51,919 nt of DNA from JAVDCA01 sp035293985 (GCA_035293985.1 DATGLS010000044.1:1-51919); one strand, 5' to 3'. Counted from the first letter of the stretch, positions 15,535 to 24,560 are shown. Numbers and translations: made by a program. Notes: a model not told the origin generated them from the letters alone.

Positions 15535-15801
15535 ATGACCGGACCCGAAGTGCTCGATGTGGCGCGCGACTCGATCTACACCATGGTGCTGGTGTCGAGC
15601 CCGCTGATGCTGGTCGGCCTCGGGGTCGGCGTGGTGATCTCGCTGTTCCAGGCGCTCACCCAGATTCAGGAAATGACGCTCGTGTTCGTGCCGAAGATCC
15701 TCGCGATCTTCATCGCCATGCTGATCGTGCTCCCCTTCATGGCGCACGCGCTGCAAGGCCACATGATGCGGCTCGCCACCCACATCGCCACCGGGAACTA
15801 G
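15535..15801 (+). CDS. fliQ: Flagellar type III export protein FliQ
   Basis: FliQ is a two-helix membrane subunit of the export gate. From the ATG at 15535 the product has 88 residues, the usual length, and begins MTGPEVLDVARDSIYTMVLV; VVISLFQALTQIQEMTLVFV is a signature. An ATG at 15505 would add ten residues coded by the repeat (MPDHLSLIPD), which are probably not part of the ancestral protein. Neither start has a convincing Shine-Dalgarno sequence, perhaps because the repeat displaced it. Confidence 0.9.
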   Translation: MTGPEVLDVARDSIYTMVLVSSPLMLVGLGVGVVISLFQALTQIQEMTLVFVPKILAIFIAMLIVLPFMAHALQGHMMRLATHIATGN

Positions 15802-15826
15802 CTGCCGCCGGAATAGTGGTGCCGCC

Positions 15827-16609
15827 TTGCGCATCGACGTCTCGTTCCTTCCCGAGCTGGCCGCCGCCTACATGTTGGTGTTTGCGCGCGTCGGCGCCAT
15901 GCTGATGCTGCTGCCGGGGCTCGGCGAGTTGATGATCTCGACCCGCTTTCGCCTCACCACGGCGCTCATCCTCGCCGCCATCATGCTGCCGCTGCACCGC
16001 GCCGCCTATCACGTCGACCTGCACACGCTCGGGCCGGTGGGCGTGTTGCTCGTCGAGGAGCTCGTCATCGGCGCGCTGCTCGGCATGACGGCGCGGCTCA
16101 CCGTGGCGTCGCTGCAGATCACCGGCTCGGTGGTCGCCCAGCAGCTCGGCCTCGGCTTCGTTACTGCGGTCGACCCGACCCAGGGCGAGCAGGGCGTGCT
16201 GATCGGCAACTTCCTCACCATTCTCGGCATCACGCTTCTGTTCGCCACCAACCTGCACTACCTGGTGATCGCCGCCCTCGACGACAGCTACTCGCTGTTC
16301 GGTCCCGGCGAGATCCCGATCACCGGCGACATGGCGTCGCTGATCACGCACACGCTCGCGGGCGCGTTCAAGATCGGCATCCAGCTCTCGGCGCCGTTCC
16401 TCGTCTTTGGCCTCCTGTTCAACCTCGGCCTCGGCCTGCTGTCGCGGCTGATGCCGCAGATGCAAGTGTTCTTCGTCGGCATGCCGCTGTCGATCATGAT
16501 CGGCTTTCTCATTCTCCTTTTCGTGCTCGCCGCCATGATGGGCACCTACCTCAACAGCGTCGAAGGCGTGCTGCGCGAGCTTGCGCCGCACGCCGGCCAG
16601 ATCCTGTAG
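15827..16609 (+). CDS. fliR: Flagellar type III export protein FliR
   Basis: FliR completes the FliPQR gate. The 260 residues contain about six membrane segments, with the typical opening FLPELAAAYMLVFARVGAML, the central VAQQLGLGFVTAVDPTQGEQ and the end YLNSVEGVLRELAPHAGQIL. The start is a TTG at 15827, supported because MRIDVSFLPEL matches relatives; no ATG is available without losing the first helix. It lies 25 bases after fliQ and 11 before flhB. Confidence 0.93.
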   Translation: MRIDVSFLPELAAAYMLVFARVGAMLMLLPGLGELMISTRFRLTTALILAAIMLPLHRAAYHVDLHTLGPVGVLLVEELVIGALLGMTARLTVASLQITGSVVAQQLGLGFVTAVDPTQGEQGVLIGNFLTILGITLLFATNLHYLVIAALDDSYSLFGPGEIPITGDMASLITHTLAGAFKIGIQLSAPFLVFGLLFNLGLGLLSRLMPQMQVFFVGMPLSIMIGFLILLFVLAAMMGTYLNSVEGVLRELAPHAGQIL

Positions 16610-16620
16610 CGGGGCAGGAT

Positions 16621-17730
16621 ATGGCCGAAGAACAGGACGACAGCGAGAAAACACAAGACCCGACGCAGCGACGGCTCGACGAGGCGGTGCGGCGCGGCGA
16701 CGTGGTCAAAAGCCAGGAGGTCAATGCCTGGTTCGTGCTCGCGGCGGCCGCGCTCGTGCTGCTGAGCTTCTCGGGCGCCATGGGCGGCGGCCTGCTGACC
16801 ATGTTCCGCGGCATCGTCGCCAATGCAGGGCGCATGCCGACCGACGGCGGCGCGCTCATGCATCTCGCCAAGGCGATCAGCTTCGAGACGCTCGCCGCCG
16901 TGGCGCTGCCGTTCCTGATCCTGCTGCTCGCCGCGATCGGCGGCAACGCGATCCAGCATCGCCTGGTGTGGTCGGCCGAGGCGCTGATCCCGAAGCTCTC
17001 CAAAATCTCGCCCCTCGCCGGGGCCGGGCGCCTTTTCTCCAAGCAGGCGCTGGCGAACTTCCTCAAGGGACTCGCCAAGCTCGTCGTCGTCGGCGCGGTC
17101 GCGACCACCATCCTGTGGCCGGCGCGCAAGCGGCTCGAAGGGCTGATCTCGGTCGACCCGTCGGTGACGGTCGCCTATGCGCGCAGCCTCGCGCTGCAGC
17201 TGTTCGGCGGGGTCGTCGCCATTCTCGCGATCATCGCCGCTGCCGACTACCTGTTTCAGTACCGCACCTGGTACGAGCGGCAGAAGATGTCGATCCGCGA
17301 GATGCGCGACGAGTTCAAGGAGACGGAAGGCGATCCCAAGATCAAAGCGAAGGTGCGCCAGTTGCGCCAGCAGCGCAGCAAGAAGCGCATGATGGCGGCG
17401 GTGCCGAAGGCGACCGTGGTGATCACCAACCCGACCCACTTCGCGGTCGCGCTGCAATGGGAGCGCGGCATGAACGCGCCGATCTGCGTCGCCAAGGGCC
17501 AGGACCTGATCGCGCTGCGCATCCGCTCGCGCGCCGAGGAGAGCGGGGTGCCGGTGGTCGAGAACCCGCCGCTCGCCCGCACCCTGCACGCGACCGTCGA
17601 GATCGACGCGGAGATCCCCGCCGAGCACTACAAGGCGGTGGCCGAGGTGATCAGCTACGTGATGCGGCTCAACGGCACGGCGCGCGGCCCGGCCAATGGG
17701 CCAGGGCCGGGGCCGGGCGCGGGTCGGTGA
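16621..17730 (+). CDS. flhB: Flagellar export switch protein FlhB
   Basis: FlhB controls the change of export substrate from rod/hook to filament. The 369 residues open with DDSEKTQDPTQRRLDEAVRR, have four membrane helices, and a cytoplasmic domain with the autocleavage site N270-P271-T272-H273 (VVITNPTHFAVAL). The end is a Gly/Pro-rich tail. It closes the flgB operon; cckA begins 141 bases later in the same direction. Confidence 0.96.
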   Translation: MAEEQDDSEKTQDPTQRRLDEAVRRGDVVKSQEVNAWFVLAAAALVLLSFSGAMGGGLLTMFRGIVANAGRMPTDGGALMHLAKAISFETLAAVALPFLILLLAAIGGNAIQHRLVWSAEALIPKLSKISPLAGAGRLFSKQALANFLKGLAKLVVVGAVATTILWPARKRLEGLISVDPSVTVAYARSLALQLFGGVVAILAIIAAADYLFQYRTWYERQKMSIREMRDEFKETEGDPKIKAKVRQLRQQRSKKRMMAAVPKATVVITNPTHFAVALQWERGMNAPICVAKGQDLIALRIRSRAEESGVPVVENPPLARTLHATVEIDAEIPAEHYKAVAEVISYVMRLNGTARGPANGPGPGPGAGR

Positions 17731-17871
17731 TCCCCCGACATTAACGATTGCGGCCGCCAAAAATCCTTGCGGGCGCGCTCCGACTGGGGCACTCAGGAGA
17801 AAGGTGCTTCGGGACCGCAGGACTCACCCGGCAGGACCCAGCGGGGCCCAAAGGGACCGATGTAAGCCAGG

Positions 17872-20430
17872 ATGGCGACCCAGGACGCAAGCGACAGGGT
17901 GGGCGCTGAGCGCCGCGGCAGCATCGGCATGGTGCTGCTGGTCGCCATGTTGCTGATCGCCGCCGCCGCCGGCCTGATGTTCGTCGGCCGTGGCGATGCC
18001 GAGCCCTATGTCCTGGCGCTGCTTGCCGTGCTCGGCATGATCGGGGTGTTCTCCCTCTTTGCCACCGCCGCCGGCATCCTCCAGGTCGCGGGGCGCGACC
18101 GCGGCAATCCGGTGTTGCGCGCGGTCGCCGACGGCGCGGTCGACGGCATCCTGGTCACCGACCCGTCCGGCCGTGTGGTCTATGCCAATGCGGCCTACCG
18201 GGCGCTGACCGACGCGGACGGCACCGAGGACGTGCGGCCGGTCGAGCGCGTCTTCCTCGGCGATCCGGAGGTATCGGAGGCGATCTACCGGCTGGTGAAG
18301 GCGGCGCGCGAGGGCCGCCGGCTGCAGGAGGAGGTCCGCGTCGTCGGGCTGCGCGGCGAGCCGGCGCGCTGGCTGCGCATGCGCGTGCGCCCGCTCGGCG
18401 AGACCGGCCGCGAGGCCCGCACGGCGGTGTGGACGGTCGCCGACGTGACGCGCGACCGCGACCGCAACGAGACCGCGATCATCGGGCTGCAGCACGCGAT
18501 CGACTATCTCGACCACGCGCCCGCCGGCTTCTTCTCGGTCGATGCCGCCGGCCACATCGGCTACCTCAACGCGACGCTCGCCGGCTGGCTCGACTACGAC
18601 CTCGCCCAGATCGGCTCGGGCGGGCTCAAGCTCGCCGACATCGTGCCGGGCGAGAGTGCGGCGCTGCTGTCGCGCTTTGTGGGAGAGCCCGGAGAAGTAA
18701 AGACCGAGGTGCTCGACCTCGACCTCAAGACGCGCGGCGGCAAGGCCGTGCCGGTGCGCCTGCATCACAAGGTCGCGTTCGCGGCCGACGGCACGCCGGG
18801 CGCCTCGCGCACGCTGGTGCTCAACCGCGCCCATGACGACGGCATCGACGCCCAGCGCGCCGCCGAGGTGCGCTTCGTGCGCTTTTTCCACAACACGCCG
18901 CTCGCCATCGCGACCGTCGACAAGAGCGGGCGCATCGTGCGCACCAATGCGCTCGCGGCGCGGCTGTTCGGCGGCAGCGGCGAGGCGGCGGGCGGCTCGG
19001 TCCTCGACGTCGTCGCCCCGGCCGGCCGCGCCGCCGTCGAGGGCGCGATCGCGCAAGCGGCTCGGGGCCAGGCCGACATCGCGCCGATCGACGCGGCGCT
19101 GGCCCGCGACCCCGCAGCGGCGCGCAACCCCGCCAGCAACCCCGCGATGGCGGGCGAGAACGACCGCTGGGCGCGCTTCTACGTGACGCCGATCGAAAAC
19201 GCCCAGGGCGACCGCGAGGCCGCGATCGTCTACGCCCTCGATACCACCGACCAGCGCCGGCTGCAGAACGACTTCAACCAGGCGCAGAAGATGGAGTCGG
19301 TCGGCGAGCTCGCCGGCGGCATGGCGCACGACTTCAAGAACCTGCTCAACATCATTCTGCTGGCGACGGATTTTCTCCTTACCACGCACCGGCCGACCGA
19401 TCCGTCCTTCCAGGACATCATGCAGATCAAGAACACCGCCAATCGCGCCGCCGGCCTGGTGCAACAGCTGCTTGCGTTCGCGCGCAAGCAGACGCTGGTG
19501 CCGCAGGTGCTCGACGTCGGCGAGGCGCTGTCCGAGTTCGGCGTGATGCTCAAGCGGATGATCGGCGAGCGGGTGACGCTCGAGGTGATGCGCGCGCGCG
19601 ATCTGTGGCCCGTCAAGGTCGACGCCACCCAGTTCCAGCAGGTGGTCCTCAATCTCGCGGTCAATGCCGGTCACGCGATGCCGGATGGCGGCAAGCTCAC
19701 CATCCGCACCGCCAATGTCACGGCCGAGGAGGCGCGTTCCTTCACGTCCTACAAGGGCATGCCGGCCGCCGATTATGTGCTGGTCGAGGTCGCCGATACC
19801 GGCACCGGCATCGCGCCGGACGATCTCGAGAAGATCTTCCTGCCGTTCTTCTCCACCAAGGAGGTCGGGCAGGGCACCGGGCTCGGCCTCGCCACGGTCT
19901 ACGGCATCATCAAGCAGACCGGCGGCTTTGTTTATCCGGAATCTGAGCTCGGCAAGGGCACGACCTTCCGTATCTTCCTGCCGCGCTACGTCGCGACCGC
20001 CGGAGAAGCGGCCGCACCGACGCCGGCGATCAACGGCGTGCACGCGGCCGCGAGCGACGACACCGGGCAGGGGACGATCCTGCTGGTCGAGGACGAGAAG
20101 GACCTGCGCGGCCTCAATGCGCGCGGGCTCGCGTCGCGCGGCTACACCGTCCTGCAGGCCGGCAACGGCGTCGAGGCGATCGAGGTGCTGGAGAAGCACG
20201 ACGGCAAGATCGACCTCGTCGTCTCCGACGTGGTGATGCCGGAGATGGACGGTCCCGCGCTGCTCAAGGAGCTGCGCCGGCGCAAGCCCGATCTCAAGAT
20301 CGTGTTCGTGTCCGGCTACGCCGAGGAGGCCTTCGCCAACAACCGGCCGGAAGGCCAGCACAAGTTCCTCGCCAAGCCGTTCTCGCTCAAGACCCTGGTC
20401 GCGACCGTCAAGGAGACGATGGCGTCGTAA
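17872..20430 (+). CDS. cckA: Cell-cycle hybrid histidine kinase CckA (divergent H-box)
   Basis: CckA passes phosphate through ChpT to CtrA. The 852 residues show two membrane helices (about 16-36 and 42-68), PAS-like domains (about 78-180, 205-310, 325-440), a HisKA domain with His486 in GGMAHDFKNLLNI, an ATPase domain (N-box NLAVNAGHAM, G1 DTGTGI, F-box FLPFFSTKE, G2 GTGLGLAT) and a receiver domain with Asp786 in VVSDVVMPEMDG. The usual H-box reads HDFNNLL; here Asn is Lys. The usual N-box NARDAM reads NAGHAM. The phosphorylated His, the metal-binding Asn and the receiver Asp are kept, so activity is likely. Position after flhB is conserved in this order. The window also holds CtrA boxes. 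Confidence 0.9.
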   Translation: MATQDASDRVGAERRGSIGMVLLVAMLLIAAAAGLMFVGRGDAEPYVLALLAVLGMIGVFSLFATAAGILQVAGRDRGNPVLRAVADGAVDGILVTDPSGRVVYANAAYRALTDADGTEDVRPVERVFLGDPEVSEAIYRLVKAAREGRRLQEEVRVVGLRGEPARWLRMRVRPLGETGREARTAVWTVADVTRDRDRNETAIIGLQHAIDYLDHAPAGFFSVDAAGHIGYLNATLAGWLDYDLAQIGSGGLKLADIVPGESAALLSRFVGEPGEVKTEVLDLDLKTRGGKAVPVRLHHKVAFAADGTPGASRTLVLNRAHDDGIDAQRAAEVRFVRFFHNTPLAIATVDKSGRIVRTNALAARLFGGSGEAAGGSVLDVVAPAGRAAVEGAIAQAARGQADIAPIDAALARDPAAARNPASNPAMAGENDRWARFYVTPIENAQGDREAAIVYALDTTDQRRLQNDFNQAQKMESVGELAGGMAHDFKNLLNIILLATDFLLTTHRPTDPSFQDIMQIKNTANRAAGLVQQLLAFARKQTLVPQVLDVGEALSEFGVMLKRMIGERVTLEVMRARDLWPVKVDATQFQQVVLNLAVNAGHAMPDGGKLTIRTANVTAEEARSFTSYKGMPAADYVLVEVADTGTGIAPDDLEKIFLPFFSTKEVGQGTGLGLATVYGIIKQTGGFVYPESELGKGTTFRIFLPRYVATAGEAAAPTPAINGVHAAASDDTGQGTILLVEDEKDLRGLNARGLASRGYTVLQAGNGVEAIEVLEKHDGKIDLVVSDVVMPEMDGPALLKELRRRKPDLKIVFVSGYAEEAFANNRPEGQHKFLAKPFSLKTLVATVKETMAS

Positions 20431-20441
20431 CCTCATCCGTC

Positions 20442-20494
20442 ATGCGCGGGCTTGACCCGCGCATCCACGTCTTGCTTCTGAGGAAGACGTGGAT
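20442..20494 (+). terminator. Double hairpin after cckA (REP-like, probable terminator)
   Basis: Two adjacent palindromes, ATGCGCGGG/CCCGCGCAT (20442-20464) and ATCCACGTC/GACGTGGAT (20463-20494), lie 11 bases after the cckA stop. The motif resembles a widespread interspersed repeat of Bradyrhizobium-type genomes. There is no T-tract; the position suggests transcript ending or 3' protection. Confidence 0.5.
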
Positions 20495-20538
20495 GGCGAG
20501 CACGAGCCCGGCCACGACGAGCATTGGCCGCTCCCCCC

Positions 20539-20730
20539 ATGTCCCAGCCCCCGCACGACGATGAGCCCGAGTCCGACGCCGACCGGCGCCGGGCGAACCT
20601 GATCATCCTCGCCGTCGTCGCCCTCCTGATCCTCGGCGGCCTGTGGGTCGTCAATGCGCTGATCGACGCGCGCAAGGCGGAAGAATGCCTGGAGTCCGGC
20701 CGGCGCAACTGCGATTCGCCGACGCGATAG
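20539..20730 (+). CDS. Small single-pass membrane protein with a C-x7-C tail
   Basis: The 63-residue product has an acidic, polar cytoplasmic start (MSQPPHDDEPESDADRRR), one membrane helix (NLIILAVVALLILGGLWVVN) and a short tail with ECLESGRRNCDSPTR. The two cysteines are eight positions apart. The ATG at 20539 follows a run of CCCC without a good ribosome binding site; an upstream ATG at 20524 is possible. A second tiny protein at 50348-50491 has the same plan and a similar motif (ACMELGGKACPR). I do not recognise a function. Confidence 0.6.
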   Translation: MSQPPHDDEPESDADRRRANLIILAVVALLILGGLWVVNALIDARKAEECLESGRRNCDSPTR

Positions 20731-21024
20731 GCCCGCGCGCCCGGTGACGCGTTTGTGATCCGGGCTGAACCGACCCATAGCCATTGAAAACCGGAAGGTA
20801 TTAGGAGCGCGAACGGCCGCTTCCTCGACGGTTTTTCTAGTCATTTCCGACCGCGAAGAGCGGAGGTTTACACCGACCCGATCGGTCGCCAAGCGCACGG
20901 CGGCGTGCGCGAGTGCGAAAAATCACACTTCGCGCAAGGACCGGACGCAGAGACGCGAACCCTGGCGCCGTTCGCGCGACAAATAGCCATGTGCGATCCC
21001 AACCTCGAACCGATGGAGGCGCAG
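20731..21024. other. Intergenic stretch without a supported gene
   Basis: This 294-base region separates the small membrane protein from the Cys-rich pair. It contains a T5 run at about 20831-20835 and a short stretch matching no motif I know. The reading frame upstream of 21025 (from 20905) lacks family-like residues and a ribosome binding site, so I treat it as 5' region. Confidence 0.5.
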
Positions 21025-21264
21025 ATGAGGACCGCCCCGACCTTCGCCGACGCAAGCGAGCTTCCGCGCTGGACCAAGTTCGTCCTCGTCAACGGCCGCG
21101 TCCCGCGCGAGGAGGCCCATTGCGCGCTGTGCCGCAAGGCGATCGAGCGCGGCTACGTCCGCGCGCCGCAGACGCGGCGCCTCTATTGCGACGCAGCCTG
21201 CCTTGGCGTCCACGCCGCAACCGCGGCGGGCGCGGCCGACGATCGCGCCAGGAGGGCGTCATGA
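21025..21264 (+). CDS. Small Cys-rich (zinc-ribbon-like) protein, first of a coupled pair
   Basis: From the ATG at 21025 (GGAGG nine bases upstream) the protein has 79 residues. A putative metal site is formed by HCALC (residues 33-36 region) and YCDAAC about 20 residues later, giving C-x2-C and C-x3-C. The N-terminal third is ELPRWTKFVLVNGRVPREEA. The stop overlaps the ATG of the next gene (ATGA). I do not recognise a named family; treble-clef or FCS-type zinc fingers have similar spacing. A longer frame from 20905 is less likely. Confidence 0.6.
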   Translation: MRTAPTFADASELPRWTKFVLVNGRVPREEAHCALCRKAIERGYVRAPQTRRLYCDAACLGVHAATAAGAADDRARRAS

Positions 21265-21506
21265 GGTGCGTAAACCCCATGTGCAGCCGCGGCATCGGCC
21301 TCGTCTCGCACCGGCTCGGCGCTTTCGACAAGCGGTACGCCTGCTCGAAAGAATGCCGCACGGCAGCCATCGCCGACATCAGGCGGGCGCGCTACCTCGC
21401 GTGGCGGCGTGCCGTCGTGAGCTGGCTTGCGGCGCATCTTCTTCCCCACGCGGGCGACGCGCGTCCACTGCCGGCACGGCTGCGCCTGCCCATCCGGTCG
21501 CGCTGA
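21261..21506 (+). CDS. Small Cys-rich protein, second of a coupled pair
   Basis: The 81-residue product begins MRCVNPMCSRGIGLVSHRLG and continues with YACSKECRTAA, giving C-x4-C and C-x3-C pairs that could bind one zinc ion. The rest is basic, with WRRAVVSWLAAHLLP. It starts inside the stop codon of the previous gene and has GGAGGG upstream, so both should be made together. The shared four-Cys plan suggests the two arose by duplication or act as partners. Function unknown. Confidence 0.6.
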   Translation: MRCVNPMCSRGIGLVSHRLGAFDKRYACSKECRTAAIADIRRARYLAWRRAVVSWLAAHLLPHAGDARPLPARLRLPIRSR

Positions 21507-21541
21507 AGCCGACGCACCGGGCGTCGGCCAGCGGCCGCTCC

Positions 21542-22579
21542 TTACTCCGCAGGGATGCCGTCGATCGCAGTTGCGTTCGTGGCCGGCGGCTTTGCCGCCG
21601 AGCGCCACGGCATCAGCTCGTGCTGCCGCCTGATCAGGTTGCGAAACGGCGTCCAATAAAGCTGCCACACGGAATTGAGCTCGTGCGCCTCGCCGTCGCC
21701 GAGGCCGAGCACGAGCGTGTCCTTCTCGCTGTCGTCCGGCATGTAGAGCGTGCCGAACAACCGGTCCCAGAACGTGAACGTAAAGGCGAAGTTCTTGTCG
21801 CGATGCCTCGCTGCCACGCTGTGGTGGATGAGGTGCAGCGCCGGGCTCAGAAAGATCGCGCGCAGGCCACGCGGGAACATCAGCCACACATGCGAATGGG
21901 CGAGGTGATAGGCGCCGATCGTGTAGTAGAGGAAATCGAGCGCGTTGACGCCCGCGATCGTCACCTGCGCGGCCGGCCCCTGATAGACGTAGAGGAAGCC
22001 GCCGTTGATCGCGCCGACACAGAGCGCGATCACCTGGGTGCTGAGGATCTCGCCCACCGGATGCACCCGCAGCGCGGTGATCGGGGTGAGCACCTCGGCC
22101 GAATGATGGATCTTGTGGAATTCCCACAGCCACGGGATCTTGTGCTGCAGCCAGTGGGCGAAGAAGTTGCCGAAGTCGACCGCCATGAACACGACGATCG
22201 TGAAGACGATGCCGGCCATCAGGCCGGGCGTCGCCGGATCGCGGTTCGGCCCGAGCGCGAGATCGAGCGCCGCCACCATCCAGCCGGTGGTGGTCGCGGC
22301 ACCGAGAAACATGAACCCGACCAGCAGCGCGATCACGAAATAGTTGACCAGCACGAACCGGTAGTCGAGCAGCGCCGAGGGGTGCAGAAACACGCGGCGC
22401 GGAAACAGGCTCGCGAGCAGCTCCCGCGGCGAGCGCGGCTCGCCGGTGTGCGGATCGAGCCGCAGCACCAGGATCGCGAGCACGAGCGCGACCGCGAGGT
22501 AGCCGACGAAGAAGCGGTCGGCCGGGCTCAGCGGCGCATAGCCGAAGGCGCTCAGGCGCGCCAGGATGTCTTGCAGCAT
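21542..22579 (-). CDS. Sterol desaturase / fatty acid hydroxylase family membrane protein
   Basis: This 345-residue membrane enzyme has the His clusters of the family: HWLQH, HKIHHS, HLAHSH and HLIHHS, which hold a di-iron centre on the cytoplasmic face. Several membrane helices precede them (YLAVALVLAILVLRL, FVLVNYFVIALLVGFMFLG, AGIVFTIVVFMAVDFGNFF). Such proteins hydroxylate or desaturate lipids; the substrate cannot be read from sequence. It may share a transcript with the membrane protein upstream, but 154 bases separate them. Confidence 0.85.
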   Translation of the reverse strand: MLQDILARLSAFGYAPLSPADRFFVGYLAVALVLAILVLRLDPHTGEPRSPRELLASLFPRRVFLHPSALLDYRFVLVNYFVIALLVGFMFLGAATTTGWMVAALDLALGPNRDPATPGLMAGIVFTIVVFMAVDFGNFFAHWLQHKIPWLWEFHKIHHSAEVLTPITALRVHPVGEILSTQVIALCVGAINGGFLYVYQGPAAQVTIAGVNALDFLYYTIGAYHLAHSHVWLMFPRGLRAIFLSPALHLIHHSVAARHRDKNFAFTFTFWDRLFGTLYMPDDSEKDTLVLGLGDGEAHELNSVWQLYWTPFRNLIRRQHELMPWRSAAKPPATNATAIDGIPAE

Positions 22580-22733
22580 CGCGTTCTCAGCCCGTGCGGG
22601 TCGCCGCCATGGAACGCGCGCAAGGCTTAGAACCGGTTAACGGAAGCTTGCCGGCGTTCCCGCGTGCTTAGCGGACTCTTTATTCGCGCATATCCTCGTC
22701 GGTGAACCGGACCCACCTCGCCGGGGATATGCG

Positions 22734-23528
22734 CTAAACCCAGTCCTTGATCACGATCGCGAGGCCCGCGACCGCGATGCTCGAGCCGAGCAGCGAGCCG
22801 CGCGGATAGCGCGCGATGATCCCGGCGAGGAACTCGGCCTGCAGCAGCACCAGCATGACGAGCAGGATCAAGAGCGCGGCGGCCGCCAGCACGGCGAGCA
22901 ACAGGCTCGCGATCACCATCGCGCTCACGATCACGCCCGAGACCGCGTATTCGGCCGCGTAGATCCACAGCCGGGCGTCCCACCAGTCGAGCGAGGCACG
23001 CGGCCCGAAGGCGAGGAAGGTGATGTTCATCACGCGCAGCGCGCCATAGGCGAGCGCGTTCGCGGCGAGCGCCGCGAGCAGGCATTTGCCGAGGCAGGCG
23101 AGCAGGTTGCCCCGGCCGGTCAGGCGCGCGATCAGGGGCGGCCCGATGACGGAGAGCGCCAGCGCGGCGACGACGAGCGGCATCACGAACAGGAGGACGG
23201 CGCCGGCGAGCACGTCGGATGCGTTCGCGGTCGAACCGTGATAGCTCATGCGGTGGGCGAGATAAGCGACGATCAGCGCGTCGCAGAGAAAGACGGCGGC
23301 GAGGAAATTGCGCCGCATCTGCAGATGGGCGAAGCGGTCGAGCAGGGCGCGCCGCCGGACGCCGCCGAGGAAGGCACGCGTGCGCGCCGCCGCGGCGCCG
23401 AGCCGGCTGCGCTGCCGATCGTTGAGTGACCAGTCGGCGAGGGCGCCGGCGACGATCATCGTCCCGACCGCCTCGCCGTAGTTCACCAGGGCCTGCGCCG
23501 ACGACCACATGCGCCGGCCGAATAGCAC
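22734..23528 (-). CDS. Polytopic membrane protein of unknown function
   Basis: The 264-residue product has about five to six hydrophobic helices (FLAAVFLCDALIVAYLAHRM, VLAGAVLLFVMPLVVAALAL, SGVIVSAMVIASLLLAVLAA, LLILLVMLVLLQAEFLAGII). The start is a GTG at 23528. I recognise no catalytic motif. A CtrA-like half-site (CTTAACCATG, about 23536-23545) lies just upstream of the start. Codon use matches the neighbours. Confidence 0.65.
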   Translation of the reverse strand: MLFGRRMWSSAQALVNYGEAVGTMIVAGALADWSLNDRQRSRLGAAAARTRAFLGGVRRRALLDRFAHLQMRRNFLAAVFLCDALIVAYLAHRMSYHGSTANASDVLAGAVLLFVMPLVVAALALSVIGPPLIARLTGRGNLLACLGKCLLAALAANALAYGALRVMNITFLAFGPRASLDWWDARLWIYAAEYAVSGVIVSAMVIASLLLAVLAAAALLILLVMLVLLQAEFLAGIIARYPRGSLLGSSIAVAGLAIVIKDWV

Positions 23529-23576
23529 GCGCGTCCTTAACCATGCGTTGCCGCGATCAGCAACGACAGTTCCCGC

Positions 23577-24560
23577 TCAATGGGTCGTCGCGATCTGCTG
23601 CACGATCGGCGCCCACTTGGCCTGCTCGCCCTGGATGAAGGCGAGCGTCTCGGCGGGCGAGAGCGGCCGCTCCTCCCAGCCGATCGCGGCGATGCGCCGC
23701 GCGATGTCCGGGATCGCGACCGCCTTGATGAGATCCGCGTTCGCCTTCTTGACGACCGCATCAGGCGTGCCCGCCGGCGCGAGCAGGACGAGCCAGCCGC
23801 CCGCCTCGAAGCCGGGCAGCGTTTCGGCGACGGTCGGCAGGTCGGGGAATGACGCCAGGCGCTTTGGCGCCGCGACCGCGAGCGGCACCACGGTGCCGGC
23901 CGTCATGGCGCCGGCGAGGCCAGAATAGGCCTCGAACACCAGCGGAACGCGCTTGCCCGCGACATCGTTGAGGATCTGCGCGGTGCCGCCCGAATAGGGG
24001 ACCATCTGCAGCTTGATGCCGGCGCGCGCCTGTAAGAGCTCGCCGGTGAGATGGGTGAGGCGGCCGCGCCCGTTGGCCCCATAGGCGAGCTCGCCCGGCT
24101 TCTGCTTGGCGAGCGCGATCAGGTCGGGCAGCGTCTTCGCCCCGAGCCATGGCGCCGCCGTAATGAACATGGGCGCGCCGCCGAGAAAGCCTATGGGAGT
24201 GAAATCGCGCGCCACCTGGACCGGAAGATTGTCGGCGGTGCCGGGCAGCGCCACGAAGGTCGAGAGCGCCATCAGGCCGAGCGTATAGCCGTCGGCCGTG
24301 GCCGTCGCGGCCGTGCGCACCGCGAGCGAGCCGCCGGCGCCCGGCTGATTGACGACCACCGCCTGCTGTCCCCACACCTGGGAGAGCCCCTGGGCGACGA
24401 CGCGCAGGATCGCGTCGAGCGCGCTGCCTGGGCCGGAGTCGGAGATCAGCCGCACCGCATGAGTGGGATATTGCTGCGCGCCGACCGGCGCGGCGAATAA
24501 GGCGGACAACGCGAGCAGGCCTAGAATGGCGAGCGCGCGCAGGCCTTGGCGCATGCGCAT
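23577..24560 (-). CDS. Tripartite tricarboxylate transporter substrate-binding protein (TctC/Bug type)
   Basis: From the ATG at 24560 (GGGAGG upstream) the protein has 327 residues with a signal peptide ending at APVGAQQ. The Bug-family fold is seen in YPTHAVRLISDSGPGSALDA, VVNQPGAGGSLA, YGANGRGRLTHLTGELLQA and VPYSGGTAQILNDVAGKRVP. These periplasmic proteins bind carboxylates and usually deliver them to TctAB. No tctA or tctB is nearby, so it is an orphan binding protein, as is very common in this group. A longer frame from 24725 lacks a signal start. Confidence 0.88.
   Translation of the reverse strand: MRMRQGLRALAILGLLALSALFAAPVGAQQYPTHAVRLISDSGPGSALDAILRVVAQGLSQVWGQQAVVVNQPGAGGSLAVRTAATATADGYTLGLMALSTFVALPGTADNLPVQVARDFTPIGFLGGAPMFITAAPWLGAKTLPDLIALAKQKPGELAYGANGRGRLTHLTGELLQARAGIKLQMVPYSGGTAQILNDVAGKRVPLVFEAYSGLAGAMTAGTVVPLAVAAPKRLASFPDLPTVAETLPGFEAGGWLVLLAPAGTPDAVVKKANADLIKAVAIPDIARRIAAIGWEERPLSPAETLAFIQGEQAKWAPIVQQIATTH

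Noticed and set aside
17824..20436. An 870-codon minus-strand frame opposite cckA
   Set aside because: The plus strand carries a complete hybrid kinase with all motifs; the reverse frame has none.
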